From contig NZ_CP059724.1 in NCBI RefSeq assembly GCF_022369515.1, forward strand, positions 1,860,001 to 1,924,000: 64,000 nt of DNA. Reading direction: 5' to 3'. This document shows, piece by piece, positions 36,266 to 45,076 of this stretch. The position numbers and the translations under genes are program-made. Each line of letters starts with the position of its first letter. Position 1 is the stretch's first letter. The notes under the pieces were generated by a model that saw only the letters and a list, made by a program, of their open reading frames with translations, ran no database searches and had not been told where the DNA came from. The stretch comes from Paenibacillus sp. 19GGS1-52. GTDB taxonomy: Bacteria > Bacillota > Bacilli > Paenibacillales > Paenibacillaceae.

Positions 36266-37356
36266 TTCAATATATGGAACAGCTGGCTCCGAAGCATGTA
36301 GCGGAGGAATGGGATAAGATAGGCCTGCAGCTTGGCAGTCTGCAAAAGGAAATCACCGGCTTACTGGTGGCACTTGATGTGAACGATGAGGTCGTAGAAG
36401 AAGCGATCAGTCTTGGCTGCAATCTAATTATTGCCCATCATGCGATTATTTTTCGGCCGCTACAGGGAATTCAGACGGATACTCCGGCAGGCAAGCTATA
36501 TGAGAAGCTGATTAAGAATGACATAGCGGTTTATATTAGCCATACCAATCTGGATGTGACTGAGGGCGGAATGAATGACTGGATGGCGGAGGCTATTGGG
36601 ATTGAGAACGGGGAACCCATCAAGGATATTCATACAGAACAGCTGTCTAAGTTGGTCGTGTTCGTCCCGAAGGAGCAGCACCAAAAGGTCCTTGATGCTA
36701 TTCTGAGCGCCGGAGCAGGCTCGATCGGTAATTACAGTCATTGCAGTTTCAATATCGAGGGATATGGTACATTTATACCGCGCGAGGGCGCAGAGCCCTT
36801 TATCGGGGAGCAGGGTAAAATGACAAGAGTCGAGGAAATTCGCATCGAGACCATTGTTCCGCTTGCCATCCGCAATAAAGTGGTACAGGCGATGCTCAAG
36901 GCGCATCCTTACGAAGAAGTGGCTTATGATCTATACTCTATGGATTTAAAAGGCCGCAGTCTGGGACTTGGCAGGGTAGGAAAGCTGAAAGAGCCTACTA
37001 CGTTGGGACAATTTGTTGAAACAGTTAAAAGCGGACTGAAAGTGGATAAGGTACGTGTGGTCGGGGATTTGGAACGTCCTATTCGTAAAGCCGCAGTGCT
37101 CGGCGGTTCAGGTGGGAAATTCTATAGCAACGCCATTTTCCGTGGTGCAGATGTGCTGGTTACCGGCGATATTGATTACCACACGGCCCAAGATGCCTTG
37201 CTGGCGGGAATCGCTCTGATTGATCCAGGGCACAATGCGGAGAAGATTATGAAGGTGAAGGTCGCCGAATGGATGACCGAAAAGCTGGTTGAACATAAGT
37301 ATGATACAGGTGTGTATGCTTCCAAGGTGAATACAGAGCCCTTCAATTTCCTATAA
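36241..37356 (+). CDS. yqfO: YqfO, Nif3-like dinuclear metal protein
   Basis: This is a 371-residue DUF34/Nif3 family protein. The first and last thirds form the metal-binding Nif3 fold (LIIAHHAIIF, ISHTNLD, and late TGDIDYHTAQDAL, LIDPGHNAEK). A PII-like/CutA-like insert of about 100 residues (about 135-225, including AHPYEEVAYDLY) lies between, as in Bacillus YqfO. Its function may be GTP cyclohydrolase-like or metal trafficking; this is unsettled. ATG 36241 follows GGAGGTGC and lies within the trmK end, a coupling widely conserved in Firmicutes. Confidence 0.93.
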   Translation: MLAKGQTVIQYMEQLAPKHVAEEWDKIGLQLGSLQKEITGLLVALDVNDEVVEEAISLGCNLIIAHHAIIFRPLQGIQTDTPAGKLYEKLIKNDIAVYISHTNLDVTEGGMNDWMAEAIGIENGEPIKDIHTEQLSKLVVFVPKEQHQKVLDAILSAGAGSIGNYSHCSFNIEGYGTFIPREGAEPFIGEQGKMTRVEEIRIETIVPLAIRNKVVQAMLKAHPYEEVAYDLYSMDLKGRSLGLGRVGKLKEPTTLGQFVETVKSGLKVDKVRVVGDLERPIRKAAVLGGSGGKFYSNAIFRGADVLVTGDIDYHTAQDALLAGIALIDPGHNAEKIMKVKVAEWMTEKLVEHKYDTGVYASKVNTEPFNFL

Positions 37357-37372
37357 CTCCATCTATTTGCAC

Positions 37373-37401
37373 TTGTGTGGAGTTGCAGATGTCTGTATAA
37401 T
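37373..37401 (+). promoter_or_regulatory. Promoter of rnpB
   Basis: TTGTGT (37373-37378) and TATAAT (37396-37401) are separated by 17 bp. The predicted start is about 37408-37412, matching the 5' end expected from the RNA pairing. Confidence 0.7.
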
Positions 37402-37411
37402 ATGTAATGTT

Positions 37412-37828
37412 GTTCGGAAAGTTTGACAGACAATCGCCGGTGATTCGTCACGGGAGGAAAGTCCGGGCTCCTTAAGGCAGGATGCTGGATAACGTCCAGT
37501 CGGCGCGAGCTGAAGGATAGTGCCACAGAAATGGACCGCCGATGGCCACCTTAGGGTGGCACAGGCAAGGATGGAACCGAGGTGTAAGAGACCCCGAGGA
37601 ACGCTGGTGACTTCGTTCCTGGTAAACCCCATCTGGAGCAAGACCTAATGAGACGCCGCTGATCCTTAATTGGAGGAAGCAGCCTTCGCCTGAGGCGCGT
37701 CTAGGTTGGTCGCTGGAGCTGTGCAGTAATGTATGGCCTAGATAGATGATTGTCGCTTATGGTGGGAGGGTAGTTCCCGTTTGAACCACGACGAGCACAG
37801 AACCCGGCTTACGGCAAACTTTCCTAAC
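37412..37828 (+). ncRNA. rnpB: RNase P RNA (bacterial type B)
   Basis: This is the catalytic RNA that matures tRNA 5' ends. The conserved core GAGGAAAGTCCGGGCTCC is near 37454-37472. Further hallmarks are the GTGCCACAGAAA block, GGTAAACCCC near 37621, AGATAGATGATTGTCGC near 37741-37756 and ACAGAACCCGGCTTACGGC near the 3' end. The ends close the molecule: GGAAAGTTTG (37416-37425) pairs with CAAACTTTCC (37815-37824). Length of about 415 nt suits the Bacillus-like type B architecture. Ends are estimated from pairing and promoter. Confidence 0.96.
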
Positions 37829-37886
37829 TGCAACTTTTTACCTTTTTATTAAACAGAACAACAAATCCTTACAGTGAATACTAAAT

Positions 37887-37918
37887 GGCGACTCTTCCTT
37901 GGAAGGTCGCCTTTTTTC
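37887..37918 (+). terminator. Terminator after rnpB
   Basis: GGCGACTCTTCC pairs with GGAAGGTCGCC, followed by six T. It also lies just beyond the end of the convergent aminotransferase gene and may serve both strands. Confidence 0.85.
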
Positions 37919-37933
37919 TGTTCTTTTTTTTGA

Positions 37934-39151
37934 CTAATGTGATAGGTGTAAGCTTTCTTTATACATCAATAACGCTTGCTCCAATCGCTGTACAGCTATG
38001 GGAATCAGTTGAGGCGGAGTATGGGTGAAATTGAGGCGCATCGTGTTCTTCAGTGGCTGCGCCGAATAGAACACTTCTCCTGGAACAAAGGCAACCCCCT
38101 GATCTACAGCGAGGGGCAATAGATCAGCAGCATTAATATCTGCGGAAAGTGTCAGCCACAAGAACATGCCGCCCCGCGGCTCGAGGAAATGAGCACCCTC
38201 CCAAGCGCGTGAGGTGAGCTCACCAGAGAGCAGTTTCATCCGAGAATGATATTCCCGGGAGATCACACGGATATGCTTCTCTATGTCGAATTGCTGCAGC
38301 AACTCATCCAAGGCGCGCTGATCAATAGTGCTGGAATGCAGATCTGCGGCCTGTTTTGCCTTGGTAATGACCTTAATTAACTCAGAGGGGCCGACAATCC
38401 AGCCGGAGCGTAGCGCCGGGGCAACAATTTTGGAGAAGGTTCCCGTATAGACGACACAATAATCTCTGCCATAGCTTCTGTCGATCGCAGCTAGTGAAAG
38501 GGGATAAAGCTCCTTATCTTCATCAAACATAATTTCTCCATAGGGATTATCTTCCAGAATAAGAACGCCGTACCGACGACATAACGCCACTGTCTGCTCG
38601 CGCCGTTCCTTGCTCCAGGTTGCCCCTGACGGGTTGTTGAAGGTAGGAACAGCGTACAGTAGTTTCGGCCGGAGCCTGCGCAGCTTATCCTCCAAATCAT
38701 CTGGCAGCATGCCTTGTTCATCATTATCTACAGTCTGAATATCGGCACGGTAGGAGCCAAGCACCTGCAGCGCTGCCAGATAAGTAGGAGCTTCTACTAG
38801 GACGGTGTCACCGGGATCGATCATTATTTTGCATAACAGATCTATCGCTTGCTGCGAACCTGTCGTCAGGATCATTTCTGCTGCTGTGACAGGGATTCCT
38901 TGTTTGGTAAGTCTTTCAGCAATTTTATCGCGCAGAGGAGTGAAGCCCTCGGTCAATCCGTATTGTAGCACTGAGGCATCGGCAGAGAGCACACGGCTGT
39001 AAGCGTTACGAACCGCCTCCAGAGGGAATAAATCTTCTCCAGGTAGTCCACCGGCCAGTGAAATAATATTCTTACCTTGAGTAACCTTGAGAATTTCGCG
39101 AACTGCTGAAGATCCGAGATGATTGGCTGTCGTTGAGTAATTGATTTCCAT
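37934..39151 (-). CDS. PLP-dependent aminotransferase (class I/II)
   Basis: This fold-type I aminotransferase of 405 residues resembles the 2-aminoadipate / multi-substrate aminotransferase group related to MocR proteins. Visible motifs are GGLPGEDLFP, YGLTEGFTPLRD, TTGSQQAIDL, PTFNNPSGATWS, LEDNPYGE and the PLP lysine K241 in GTFSKIVAPALRSGW. The C-terminal MRLNFTH contains the substrate carboxylate arginine. Substrate cannot be told from sequence. The gene is divergent from a MocR-type regulator across a 95-bp gap, which suggests control by it. GGTGGGGAG lies before the start. Confidence 0.88.
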   Translation of the reverse strand: MEINYSTTANHLGSSAVREILKVTQGKNIISLAGGLPGEDLFPLEAVRNAYSRVLSADASVLQYGLTEGFTPLRDKIAERLTKQGIPVTAAEMILTTGSQQAIDLLCKIMIDPGDTVLVEAPTYLAALQVLGSYRADIQTVDNDEQGMLPDDLEDKLRRLRPKLLYAVPTFNNPSGATWSKERREQTVALCRRYGVLILEDNPYGEIMFDEDKELYPLSLAAIDRSYGRDYCVVYTGTFSKIVAPALRSGWIVGPSELIKVITKAKQAADLHSSTIDQRALDELLQQFDIEKHIRVISREYHSRMKLLSGELTSRAWEGAHFLEPRGGMFLWLTLSADINAADLLPLAVDQGVAFVPGEVFYSAQPLKNTMRLNFTHTPPQLIPIAVQRLEQALLMYKESLHLSH

Positions 39152-39184
39152 AAAAAATTGCTCCCCACCCTATCGATTTTGATG

Positions 39185-39232
39185 TATCATAACGGCATTG
39201 CAGCATAACAGTAAAGCGTTAAATATAACAGT
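39185..39232. promoter_or_regulatory. Candidate MocR operator: three ATAAC direct repeats
   Basis: In the 95-bp divergent region, ATAACGG (39189-39195) and two ATAACAG copies (39205-39211, 39225-39231) repeat on the same strand at 16- and 20-bp steps. MocR/GabR/PdxR-type regulators commonly bind direct repeats in such divergent gaps. The assignment is inference. Confidence 0.45.
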
Positions 39233-39246
39233 GGGGGAGAAGGCAG

Positions 39247-40677
39247 ATGCACATCGATTTAAACCGCAGTAGCAGTAAATCCTTGCCGCAGCAAATTTGC
39301 GAAACACTATCACAGCGGATTTCATCGGGATTGCTACATCAAGGCGCTCAGTTGCCTTCAGTTCGAAGTCTGGCTAAGTCTCTTAAGGTAAGTCAGGTTA
39401 CAGTGAGCAAGGCCTATGCTGAGCTTGCAAGGCGCGGAGTTATTAACTGTAGTCAGGGAAGAGGCTGCTTTGTTGCCGAAACCGAAGATAAACAGAGTCC
39501 AGAAGGTGCGGGCTGGCAAAATAAATACGATGACTATTTACCGAGAGCACAGCTGTGGCGGAACTTTGATTATTCAGAAGTGAAATATCCATTTCATCTG
39601 GCGGCGATTCATAGCGAATTACTGCCTTTGGATTATATTGGAGCCACTATGGCCTCGTTAGTGACGAAACAGCCAGAGTTGATGGCGACCTATGGTAATT
39701 TTCAGGGAGATCTTGAGCTGCGAGAAATGATGAGCGGACACTTGCAGTCGCGAGGAATTGCACTGACCTCAGCTGACCTGATGATTACGAGCGGAACCCA
39801 GCAGGGGATAGATCTGGTAGCACGCACCTTTGTTGGCCCTGGGGATACCGTCTATCTAGAGGCCCCAAGTTACACAGGAGCGATTGATGTTTTTGCTGGG
39901 CGAGGTGCGGAAATGATCTTTGTGCCTATGGATAGTGAGGGGATGAGAGTGGATCTTCTTACCAAAATGTGTGACCAAAGACCGCCCAAGCTGATTTATA
40001 CATGCCCAACCTATCAGAATCCAAGTGGAGTCACAATGAGCATGACAAGAAGACAGCGTCTGCTGGAGTTAGCCCGCAGCTATAGCTGTCTTCTTGTAGA
40101 GGACGATCCGTTCAGTGACTTGTATTTCCACACCCCCCCACCTCCTTCCATTAAATCCATGGATTTGGATGGACATGTAGTCTATATGAAAAGCTTCAGC
40201 AAGGTGCTCGCTCCGGGCTGTCGAATTGCCTGCGTAGCGGCTGAGGGGAACATTTTATCCCGTCTAATCGCCGCTAAATCCGCAAGCGATTTGGGCAGTC
40301 CATTGCTTACGCAGCGGGCCGTGCTTCCGTTTATTTCTAAGAAATATGACGCGTATGTCGGACAACTACGCAACGCCCTGCGCGGACGTATGGAGAAGGC
40401 TGCCAAACTGCTGAAGGAATATGCTCCGCCAGGTGTAAACTGGGTCCTGCCAGAAGGAGGGCTTAGTCTCTGGCTGGAGCTTCCCTCTGCTCTAGGAGTG
40501 GCAAGACTGCATGAGCTGGCTGAACGTGAGAGCATTTCCTTTCTACCCGGCGATGTCTGCTACGCTGGCAATACTCCTTCCCGTCACATCCGCCTCTGTT
40601 ATTCACAGATGAATGAAGCGGATATGGAACATGGGTTGAGATTATTTCTAAGGCTGTTAAGCAGATTTCTGACCTAA
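39247..40677 (+). CDS. MocR-family (GntR-aminotransferase) transcriptional regulator
   Basis: This 476-residue regulator joins an N-terminal GntR winged helix (about 8-78, with LPSVRSLAKSLKVSQVTVSKAYAEL) to a complete aminotransferase-like domain. The candidate PLP lysine is K319 (MKSFSKVLAPGCRI), with TSGTQQGIDL and CPTYQNPSGVTMS also present. Such proteins sense an amine, amino acid or pyridoxal phosphate through PLP chemistry. Its likely target is the divergent aminotransferase gene and itself. GGGGGAGAAGG precedes ATG 39247. It ends 5 bp from the convergent protease gene. Confidence 0.9.
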   Translation: MHIDLNRSSSKSLPQQICETLSQRISSGLLHQGAQLPSVRSLAKSLKVSQVTVSKAYAELARRGVINCSQGRGCFVAETEDKQSPEGAGWQNKYDDYLPRAQLWRNFDYSEVKYPFHLAAIHSELLPLDYIGATMASLVTKQPELMATYGNFQGDLELREMMSGHLQSRGIALTSADLMITSGTQQGIDLVARTFVGPGDTVYLEAPSYTGAIDVFAGRGAEMIFVPMDSEGMRVDLLTKMCDQRPPKLIYTCPTYQNPSGVTMSMTRRQRLLELARSYSCLLVEDDPFSDLYFHTPPPPSIKSMDLDGHVVYMKSFSKVLAPGCRIACVAAEGNILSRLIAAKSASDLGSPLLTQRAVLPFISKKYDAYVGQLRNALRGRMEKAAKLLKEYAPPGVNWVLPEGGLSLWLELPSALGVARLHELAERESISFLPGDVCYAGNTPSRHIRLCYSQMNEADMEHGLRLFLRLLSRFLT

Positions 40678-40682
40678 AGCTT

Positions 40683-42572
40683 TCAAAAATTCTTTTCTAA
40701 TCTCTGCTTCAATTGATTCAATTGCAGGCGAACATGCTGTGGCCATAGCTGGAGCGGAACGGGGCTGCCGCTCGCGGCTTGAAGTGTTTTTAAGACATCT
40801 ATCTGGCCCCAGCCGTAATATTTATCATGACCGGGATCCCCGAGATCGATGGCATTTTTCGTCATAAGCGCCATGACTTCTTTATTGGTCAAATCTGGGT
40901 TTAGCGAACGAACCAACCCAGCCAGTGCCGCCACATGCGGGCTCGACATGGATGTGCCAGACAAAGCCGCATACTGGCTTTCCGGATACGTACTGGCTAT
41001 GCTATCTCCAGGGGCTGCGACATCAATATAATCGCCATAGTTGGAGAAAGAGGCTTTTTCCAAAGAAGCATTAGTTGCGGCAACCGCCAGAACCTCTGGA
41101 TAGGCAGCCGGATAACCGGGGCGCTCCGTGTTATCATTACCGGCAGCAGAGACGATGACAACATCGCGGTCGTAGGCATATTTTATCGCGTCATGTAGAA
41201 ACTGTGAATCAGCATAATTGCCCAGACTGAGGTTTATCACCTTCGCATTGTTGTCTGCTGCCCATATGATTCCTTCCGCCACGGAGTATGTGGTGCCAGC
41301 TCCCGAGTTATCAAGGGCTTTAACCGGTAGTATTTTGTTGTACCAGCTAATTCCTGCTACGCCTTCGTTGTTGTTGACCAAAGCTCCGATGATGCCTGAC
41401 ACATGAGTACCGTGCCCGACATCGTCATCTGGCGTTGATCCTTTAGTGATGGCGTTATAGCCAGCAAGAAGCTTTCCCTTCAAATCCGGATGACTGGCCT
41501 GCACCCCTGTATCCACAACTGCCACAATTACCTCTTTACTTCCTTTGGATAAATTCCAACCCAGCTCTGTCTCAATTGCCGGTAAGTTCCATTGATAGGT
41601 GGAGAATAATAGGTCATTGGGGGTGACAGTCCCTACTGGTTTTTTGTTCACTGTATCATTGGTTAAATACATATAGTGAGGTTCGGTATAGGCTGGATGC
41701 CACTTATTAACGAAATAAGTCTTAAGCTGGCTATAATTCATCTGGTCCGCACGGAAAATATAAGCATAGCCTAGCTTGCGCGGCTGCTTGCAGTGAATAT
41801 CTGCGACTATCGTCTGCAGCTGCCCTCTCGTTGGATGACCATTTTGGAAACGGACGACGATTTCATTCTCATAAAAATGACTGGCATTCTCATTATCATG
41901 ACCTGTCTTGACAGTGATATCGCTAAGGGTATCGGTATGAACGGATTCCACGCGGTACTTACCTTCTTTGGGATATGGGATCAGTCGCAGATTCTTGAGT
42001 TGGTGCTCGGCAACACGATCCAGGATCTTTTGGTTAATAAGGGCAATGACACCAATATTTCCTGTTTTGTCGCGTTGTGCCATAAAGTAATACTTGTTCT
42101 TACCGATAATAAATGATGGGGATTCATACGATTGATGCCCCTTTAGAGCAGCTTTTGCTGTTTTTAGATACTTTAGCAGCTGCTTATTCTCCTGATCGGT
42201 TCCTTCTGGAAGAGAAGATTGAAAGGTTTTAGTGGTATGAGCGTGAAAATCGATCCACATCAGCATGGTGATATGCCCGTGCCCCTGCTGCAGGCGTTTT
42301 GCATACACTGCAATATCCTGAGGTGAGGCTCCATGGGTTTCGGCGAGCATAGTGCTTAAATGTTTGCTGACATCCACTCTATTCAGATGGTCGGTAGCGC
42401 TGACATCCTGAACCAGCGCAGTTTTCTTTAATGTTTTTTCCTGGGGGGGATTAGGCACGGCAACAGCTTCTCTCTGCGTGACATTTTCGGCAGGCCGAAG
42501 TGCGAAGGTTAGCAGAACTACCGTGAATGCTGCGGTAACCAGACCGGCGACAGTTAAATTTTTACGTGACAT
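40683..42572 (-). CDS. Exported subtilisin-family (S8) serine protease
   Basis: This 629-residue protease has an N-terminal signal or anchor (about 8-26) and a long pro-region (about 30-330). A peptidase S8 domain follows with catalytic D354 (VVDTGV), H387 (GHGTH) and S541 (GTSMSSPH), plus oxyanion N479. The pro-region contains an inhibitor-like part (EIVVRFQNG near 237-245, similar to fervidolysin-type propeptides) and an additional unrecognised segment at 60-200. No C-terminal anchor is seen. RBS GGAGGAGCGG lies before ATG 42572. It is probably secreted and self-activated; the substrate is unknown. Confidence 0.92.
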   Translation of the reverse strand: MSRKNLTVAGLVTAAFTVVLLTFALRPAENVTQREAVAVPNPPQEKTLKKTALVQDVSATDHLNRVDVSKHLSTMLAETHGASPQDIAVYAKRLQQGHGHITMLMWIDFHAHTTKTFQSSLPEGTDQENKQLLKYLKTAKAALKGHQSYESPSFIIGKNKYYFMAQRDKTGNIGVIALINQKILDRVAEHQLKNLRLIPYPKEGKYRVESVHTDTLSDITVKTGHDNENASHFYENEIVVRFQNGHPTRGQLQTIVADIHCKQPRKLGYAYIFRADQMNYSQLKTYFVNKWHPAYTEPHYMYLTNDTVNKKPVGTVTPNDLLFSTYQWNLPAIETELGWNLSKGSKEVIVAVVDTGVQASHPDLKGKLLAGYNAITKGSTPDDDVGHGTHVSGIIGALVNNNEGVAGISWYNKILPVKALDNSGAGTTYSVAEGIIWAADNNAKVINLSLGNYADSQFLHDAIKYAYDRDVVIVSAAGNDNTERPGYPAAYPEVLAVAATNASLEKASFSNYGDYIDVAAPGDSIASTYPESQYAALSGTSMSSPHVAALAGLVRSLNPDLTNKEVMALMTKNAIDLGDPGHDKYYGWGQIDVLKTLQAASGSPVPLQLWPQHVRLQLNQLKQRLEKNF

Positions 42573-42800
42573 ATTTTCCGCTCCTCCATGGCATTTTAAT
42601 ATCAGTAGGTTGAGAAGAGGGAGCCTATTTTATGCATTACAGAAAAGGATACCGTCGTCCAGTGTTTTATGATAATATCAGATTAGTATATCTTTCCTGA
42701 ATTCGCTTTCTATATTGCAAGAAAGCGGTCGGCGAGGAATGATTCACATCCATCGTTAATTGACTACAAGAGCAGGGAATAATAAGGGGGAGCAATCGCC

Positions 42801-43298
42801 ATGTCAGCAACTAATGTGCAGAAATTGTGCGAAACTACAAGAGAAAAGCTTAAATTTGCAATTGAGAAAATGGAACTTTTTCTGAATCAGCATGCGCTGC
42901 CGCAGCTTGTAACGGAGCCAAATGAAGAGGAACTGCAGTTTTATCAGGGTTACCTGTCCGATCTTCGCCATTTGCTGGTTTTCTCGGAGATGTCTTACGA
43001 GAAGCTCGGCGTAGCGTTGCGTCGTGCTACATTCGATGAATCCTTTGCGCAGAGAGCGCTTTATAATGTATATCATTATGGTGTTAATAATTTCTTTTAT
43101 CCAAAGAATGAAAGCTATTCCGAAGATGGACGTTATGCCTATACAGGACAGGATGCGATTCGTTTCCGCAAGAAGCCAGTGCGTCCAGCGCGCGATATTA
43201 TTCTTGAAATCACCAAATCGTATGAAGAGCTGCGTGACGACCTCAATTATTATGAAAATGATTATTTAACTGAGAAGCGTATGCAAAATCAGGTGTAA
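42801..43298 (+). CDS. YpuI-like (DUF3907) protein
   Basis: This 165-residue soluble, charged, mostly helical protein has aromatic-rich blocks (ELQFYQGYLSDLRHLLVFSE, ALYNVYHYGVNNFFYPK, LNYYENDYLTEKRMQ). I assign it to the YpuI/DUF3907 group of Bacillales from overall pattern, with moderate certainty. No catalytic motif is visible. ATG 42801 follows AAGGGGGAGC by about 7 nt. A possible hairpin CGCTTTCT / AGAAAGCG lies in its upstream region (about 42706-42729). The terminator at 43328-43378 makes it monocistronic. Confidence 0.75.
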   Translation: MSATNVQKLCETTREKLKFAIEKMELFLNQHALPQLVTEPNEEELQFYQGYLSDLRHLLVFSEMSYEKLGVALRRATFDESFAQRALYNVYHYGVNNFFYPKNESYSEDGRYAYTGQDAIRFRKKPVRPARDIILEITKSYEELRDDLNYYENDYLTEKRMQNQV

Positions 43299-43327
43299 AA
43301 TTTAATTCGTTAGAGAAATGAAGAGTG

Positions 43328-43378
43328 AAGGATTAGAACTTGTCATTTAAAGATGACGGGGACTGATCCTTTTTTTTG
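43328..43378 (+). terminator. Compound terminator after the ypuI-like gene
   Basis: The outer stem AAGGATTAG / CTGATCCTT encloses an inner GTCAT / ATGAC arm, followed by eight T. Confidence 0.8.
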
Positions 43379-43456
43379 TTCACTAACATCAACTGGAAAA
43401 GCTTCCGTGGCATAGAGAAGAAATCGGTCGGACATAATGAAGCCGAGGTGATAATG

Positions 43457-43675
43457 ATGACTCCAAAAACATTAGTGAAATGCAGCGTAAGCAACTGCAA
43501 TTATTGGGGAGAACAGAATTTATGCAAAGCAGATGAGATTATTATTGAGATCGATAAGCATGCAGGCAGCGGCTTTAAAGAAGAATTTGCCGAAGAAATG
43601 ACTGGCCGTAACCATCACGATCATGCGGTGACCTCATCTGCAACCTGTTGTTTGACGTTCAAGCCGAACTCTTAG
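43457..43675 (+). CDS. DUF1540 domain protein
   Basis: This 72-residue protein has the DUF1540 pattern: VKCSVSNCNYWGEQNLCKADEI with cysteines spaced as in metal-binding knuckles, and a later CC pair (SATCCLTF). His and Cys richness suggests metal or redox function, which is unproven. Two adjacent ATG codons (43454, 43457) follow GAGGTG; the second has the better spacing. The next gene starts 10 nt downstream with TTAGGAGGC between, so the two are co-transcribed. Confidence 0.82.
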   Translation: MTPKTLVKCSVSNCNYWGEQNLCKADEIIIEIDKHAGSGFKEEFAEEMTGRNHHDHAVTSSATCCLTFKPNS

Positions 43676-43685
43676 GAGGCCGCCC

Positions 43686-44096
43686 ATGGACTCACGAAAA
43701 GGAAGACCCAAGAGAATACAGAGCTCCTCTGATCCGAAAAAAATTATTCTCCGCCCCCGGAGAGTAGACTATCCCCGCCAGGACAGAGAGCACAGTGAAG
43801 AATATGCAGCAGAAGTAAGCCCACTTCCAATGCATGTTCGCAATCCGGCAGCCAGTGAAGCAACAGAAGTTAGCGAACCTAAAGAGGTGGGTACTGAACA
43901 CCGGATGATGGGTTATGTCGGTCTTGCCTTTGGGATTGTGTCGTTGTTTATCTGGTCTATAGTTATAGGCCCGATAGCTGCTGTGGTCGGTTATTACGCA
44001 TATGCAAAAGGACAAAAAACCGCTGGCGCATGGGCAATGGGTCTGGGAATAGTAGCTACACTCAGCTATTTCGTTATGATACCTTTCGCTCGTTAG
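43686..44096 (+). CDS. Small membrane protein, DUF4190-like
   Basis: This 136-residue protein has a basic, disordered N-terminal part (1-75, Arg/Glu/Ser-rich). Two membrane helices follow (about 74-98 and 110-132), joined by a short YYAYAKGQKTAG turn that resembles DUF4190. I cannot assign a function. ATG 43686 has TTAGGAGGCC about 6 nt upstream. It is likely in an operon with the DUF1540 gene, followed by a bidirectional-looking terminator at 44122-44170. Confidence 0.75.
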   Translation: MDSRKGRPKRIQSSSDPKKIILRPRRVDYPRQDREHSEEYAAEVSPLPMHVRNPAASEATEVSEPKEVGTEHRMMGYVGLAFGIVSLFIWSIVIGPIAAVVGYYAYAKGQKTAGAWAMGLGIVATLSYFVMIPFAR

Positions 44097-44121
44097 ACAA
44101 ATAGCCGATGGTTGGACAAAT

Positions 44122-44170
44122 AAAAAACAGGCTTTAAGACCTGAATATACGGGTCTGAAGTCTGTTTTTT
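44122..44170. terminator. Terminator (A-rich/T-rich flanked stem)
   Basis: AAAAAACAG pairs with CTGTTTTTT around an AGACC / GGTCT inner stem, so it could act in both directions. Confidence 0.85.
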
Positions 44171-44282
44171 AATTCAATGATCTAGCAAAACTCTTGAATA
44201 AATTGTAATATTAAGGAGTGATTTAAATTTAAATGGAGTTATCCAGTGATATAGATTCAACAGGAAGAAGGGATTTGCCAGC

Positions 44283-44993
44283 ATGGAGATCAATCCGGCT
44301 TTGGCTAATGGGTTAGGTGAGCTGAAATGGGTGAATTTGAAGACTGCATCTCTGAAGAACGGCTCGGATAAGGATGCTCAAATATCGGGATCTTCGTCGT
44401 CCCAATTTGCAACACTACTGAAGGATATGTCTTCGCAATCAGTCAGCAGTGATAGTGCAAACTCATTAACCTCTCTCGCAGATGCATCCTCAGCCAGCAA
44501 CCTATTGTGGCAGCAGCTCAGTGGAACGGGCGAGAGCTCATTTGATAACATTTCCGGGGAAATACAGGATACGAAACCAAGTGATTATGAAGAACTAATT
44601 CAGACAGCAAGCGCCAAATATGGGGTGCCGGTTGATCTCATCAAGGCGGTAATAGATACGGAATCCTCCTTTAATCCGAATGTTGTCTCATCGGCGGGAG
44701 CTAAAGGATTAATGCAACTGATGGATGGAACTGCGAATGGACTAGGCGTTTCTGATCCGTTTGATCCTGCTCAAAGCATAGATGGCGGTGTTCGTTATTT
44801 ATCCTATCAGCTGAAGCGATTTGACGGTCAGGAGAAGATGGCGCTGGCAGCCTATAATGCTGGTCCAGGTCGTGTATTGAAATTGGGAGTGAGTAATGAT
44901 CAGGAACTGATGGCGAATTTATCACAGCTTCCTAAAGAAACACAAGCCTATATTTCCAAAATTGAACGCGCCCGCGCCGAATACGCGGTATAA
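44283..44993 (+). CDS. Lytic transglycosylase (SLT domain)
   Basis: This 236-residue protein has a Ser-rich N-terminal half without a signal peptide (about 1-100) and a C-terminal soluble lytic transglycosylase domain. Catalytic E127 is in VIDTESSFNP, followed by SAGAKGLMQLM and ALAAYNAGPGRV. It would cleave peptidoglycan between MurNAc and GlcNAc. The missing signal peptide is also seen in Bacillus YjbJ-type enzymes; the export route is unknown. ATG 44283 has GGAAGAAGGG 9-10 nt upstream. A compound terminator follows directly. Confidence 0.9.
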   Translation: MEINPALANGLGELKWVNLKTASLKNGSDKDAQISGSSSSQFATLLKDMSSQSVSSDSANSLTSLADASSASNLLWQQLSGTGESSFDNISGEIQDTKPSDYEELIQTASAKYGVPVDLIKAVIDTESSFNPNVVSSAGAKGLMQLMDGTANGLGVSDPFDPAQSIDGGVRYLSYQLKRFDGQEKMALAAYNAGPGRVLKLGVSNDQELMANLSQLPKETQAYISKIERARAEYAV

Positions 44994-44996
44994 TAC

Positions 44997-45061
44997 AAAG
45001 GATCAAACGGGAACAATCCATGGCCGCGTTGGTGGCGGCCGGAGCCTGTTTGGTCCTTTTT
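44997..45061 (+). terminator. Compound terminator after the transglycosylase gene
   Basis: The 12-nt outer stem (45000-45011 with 45045-45056) contains one G-T wobble pair (A45006-T45050 and G-T near the tip). It encloses GGCCGC / GCGGCC-type inner pairing (about 45022-45040), followed by TTTTTC. The nested form resembles the structure at 12954-13051. Confidence 0.8.
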
Positions 45062-45076
45062 CAAAAGATAAGTGTA

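Noticed and set aside
37363..37641. Antisense frames across rnpB
   Set aside because: The RNase P RNA core motifs and end pairing account for the region.
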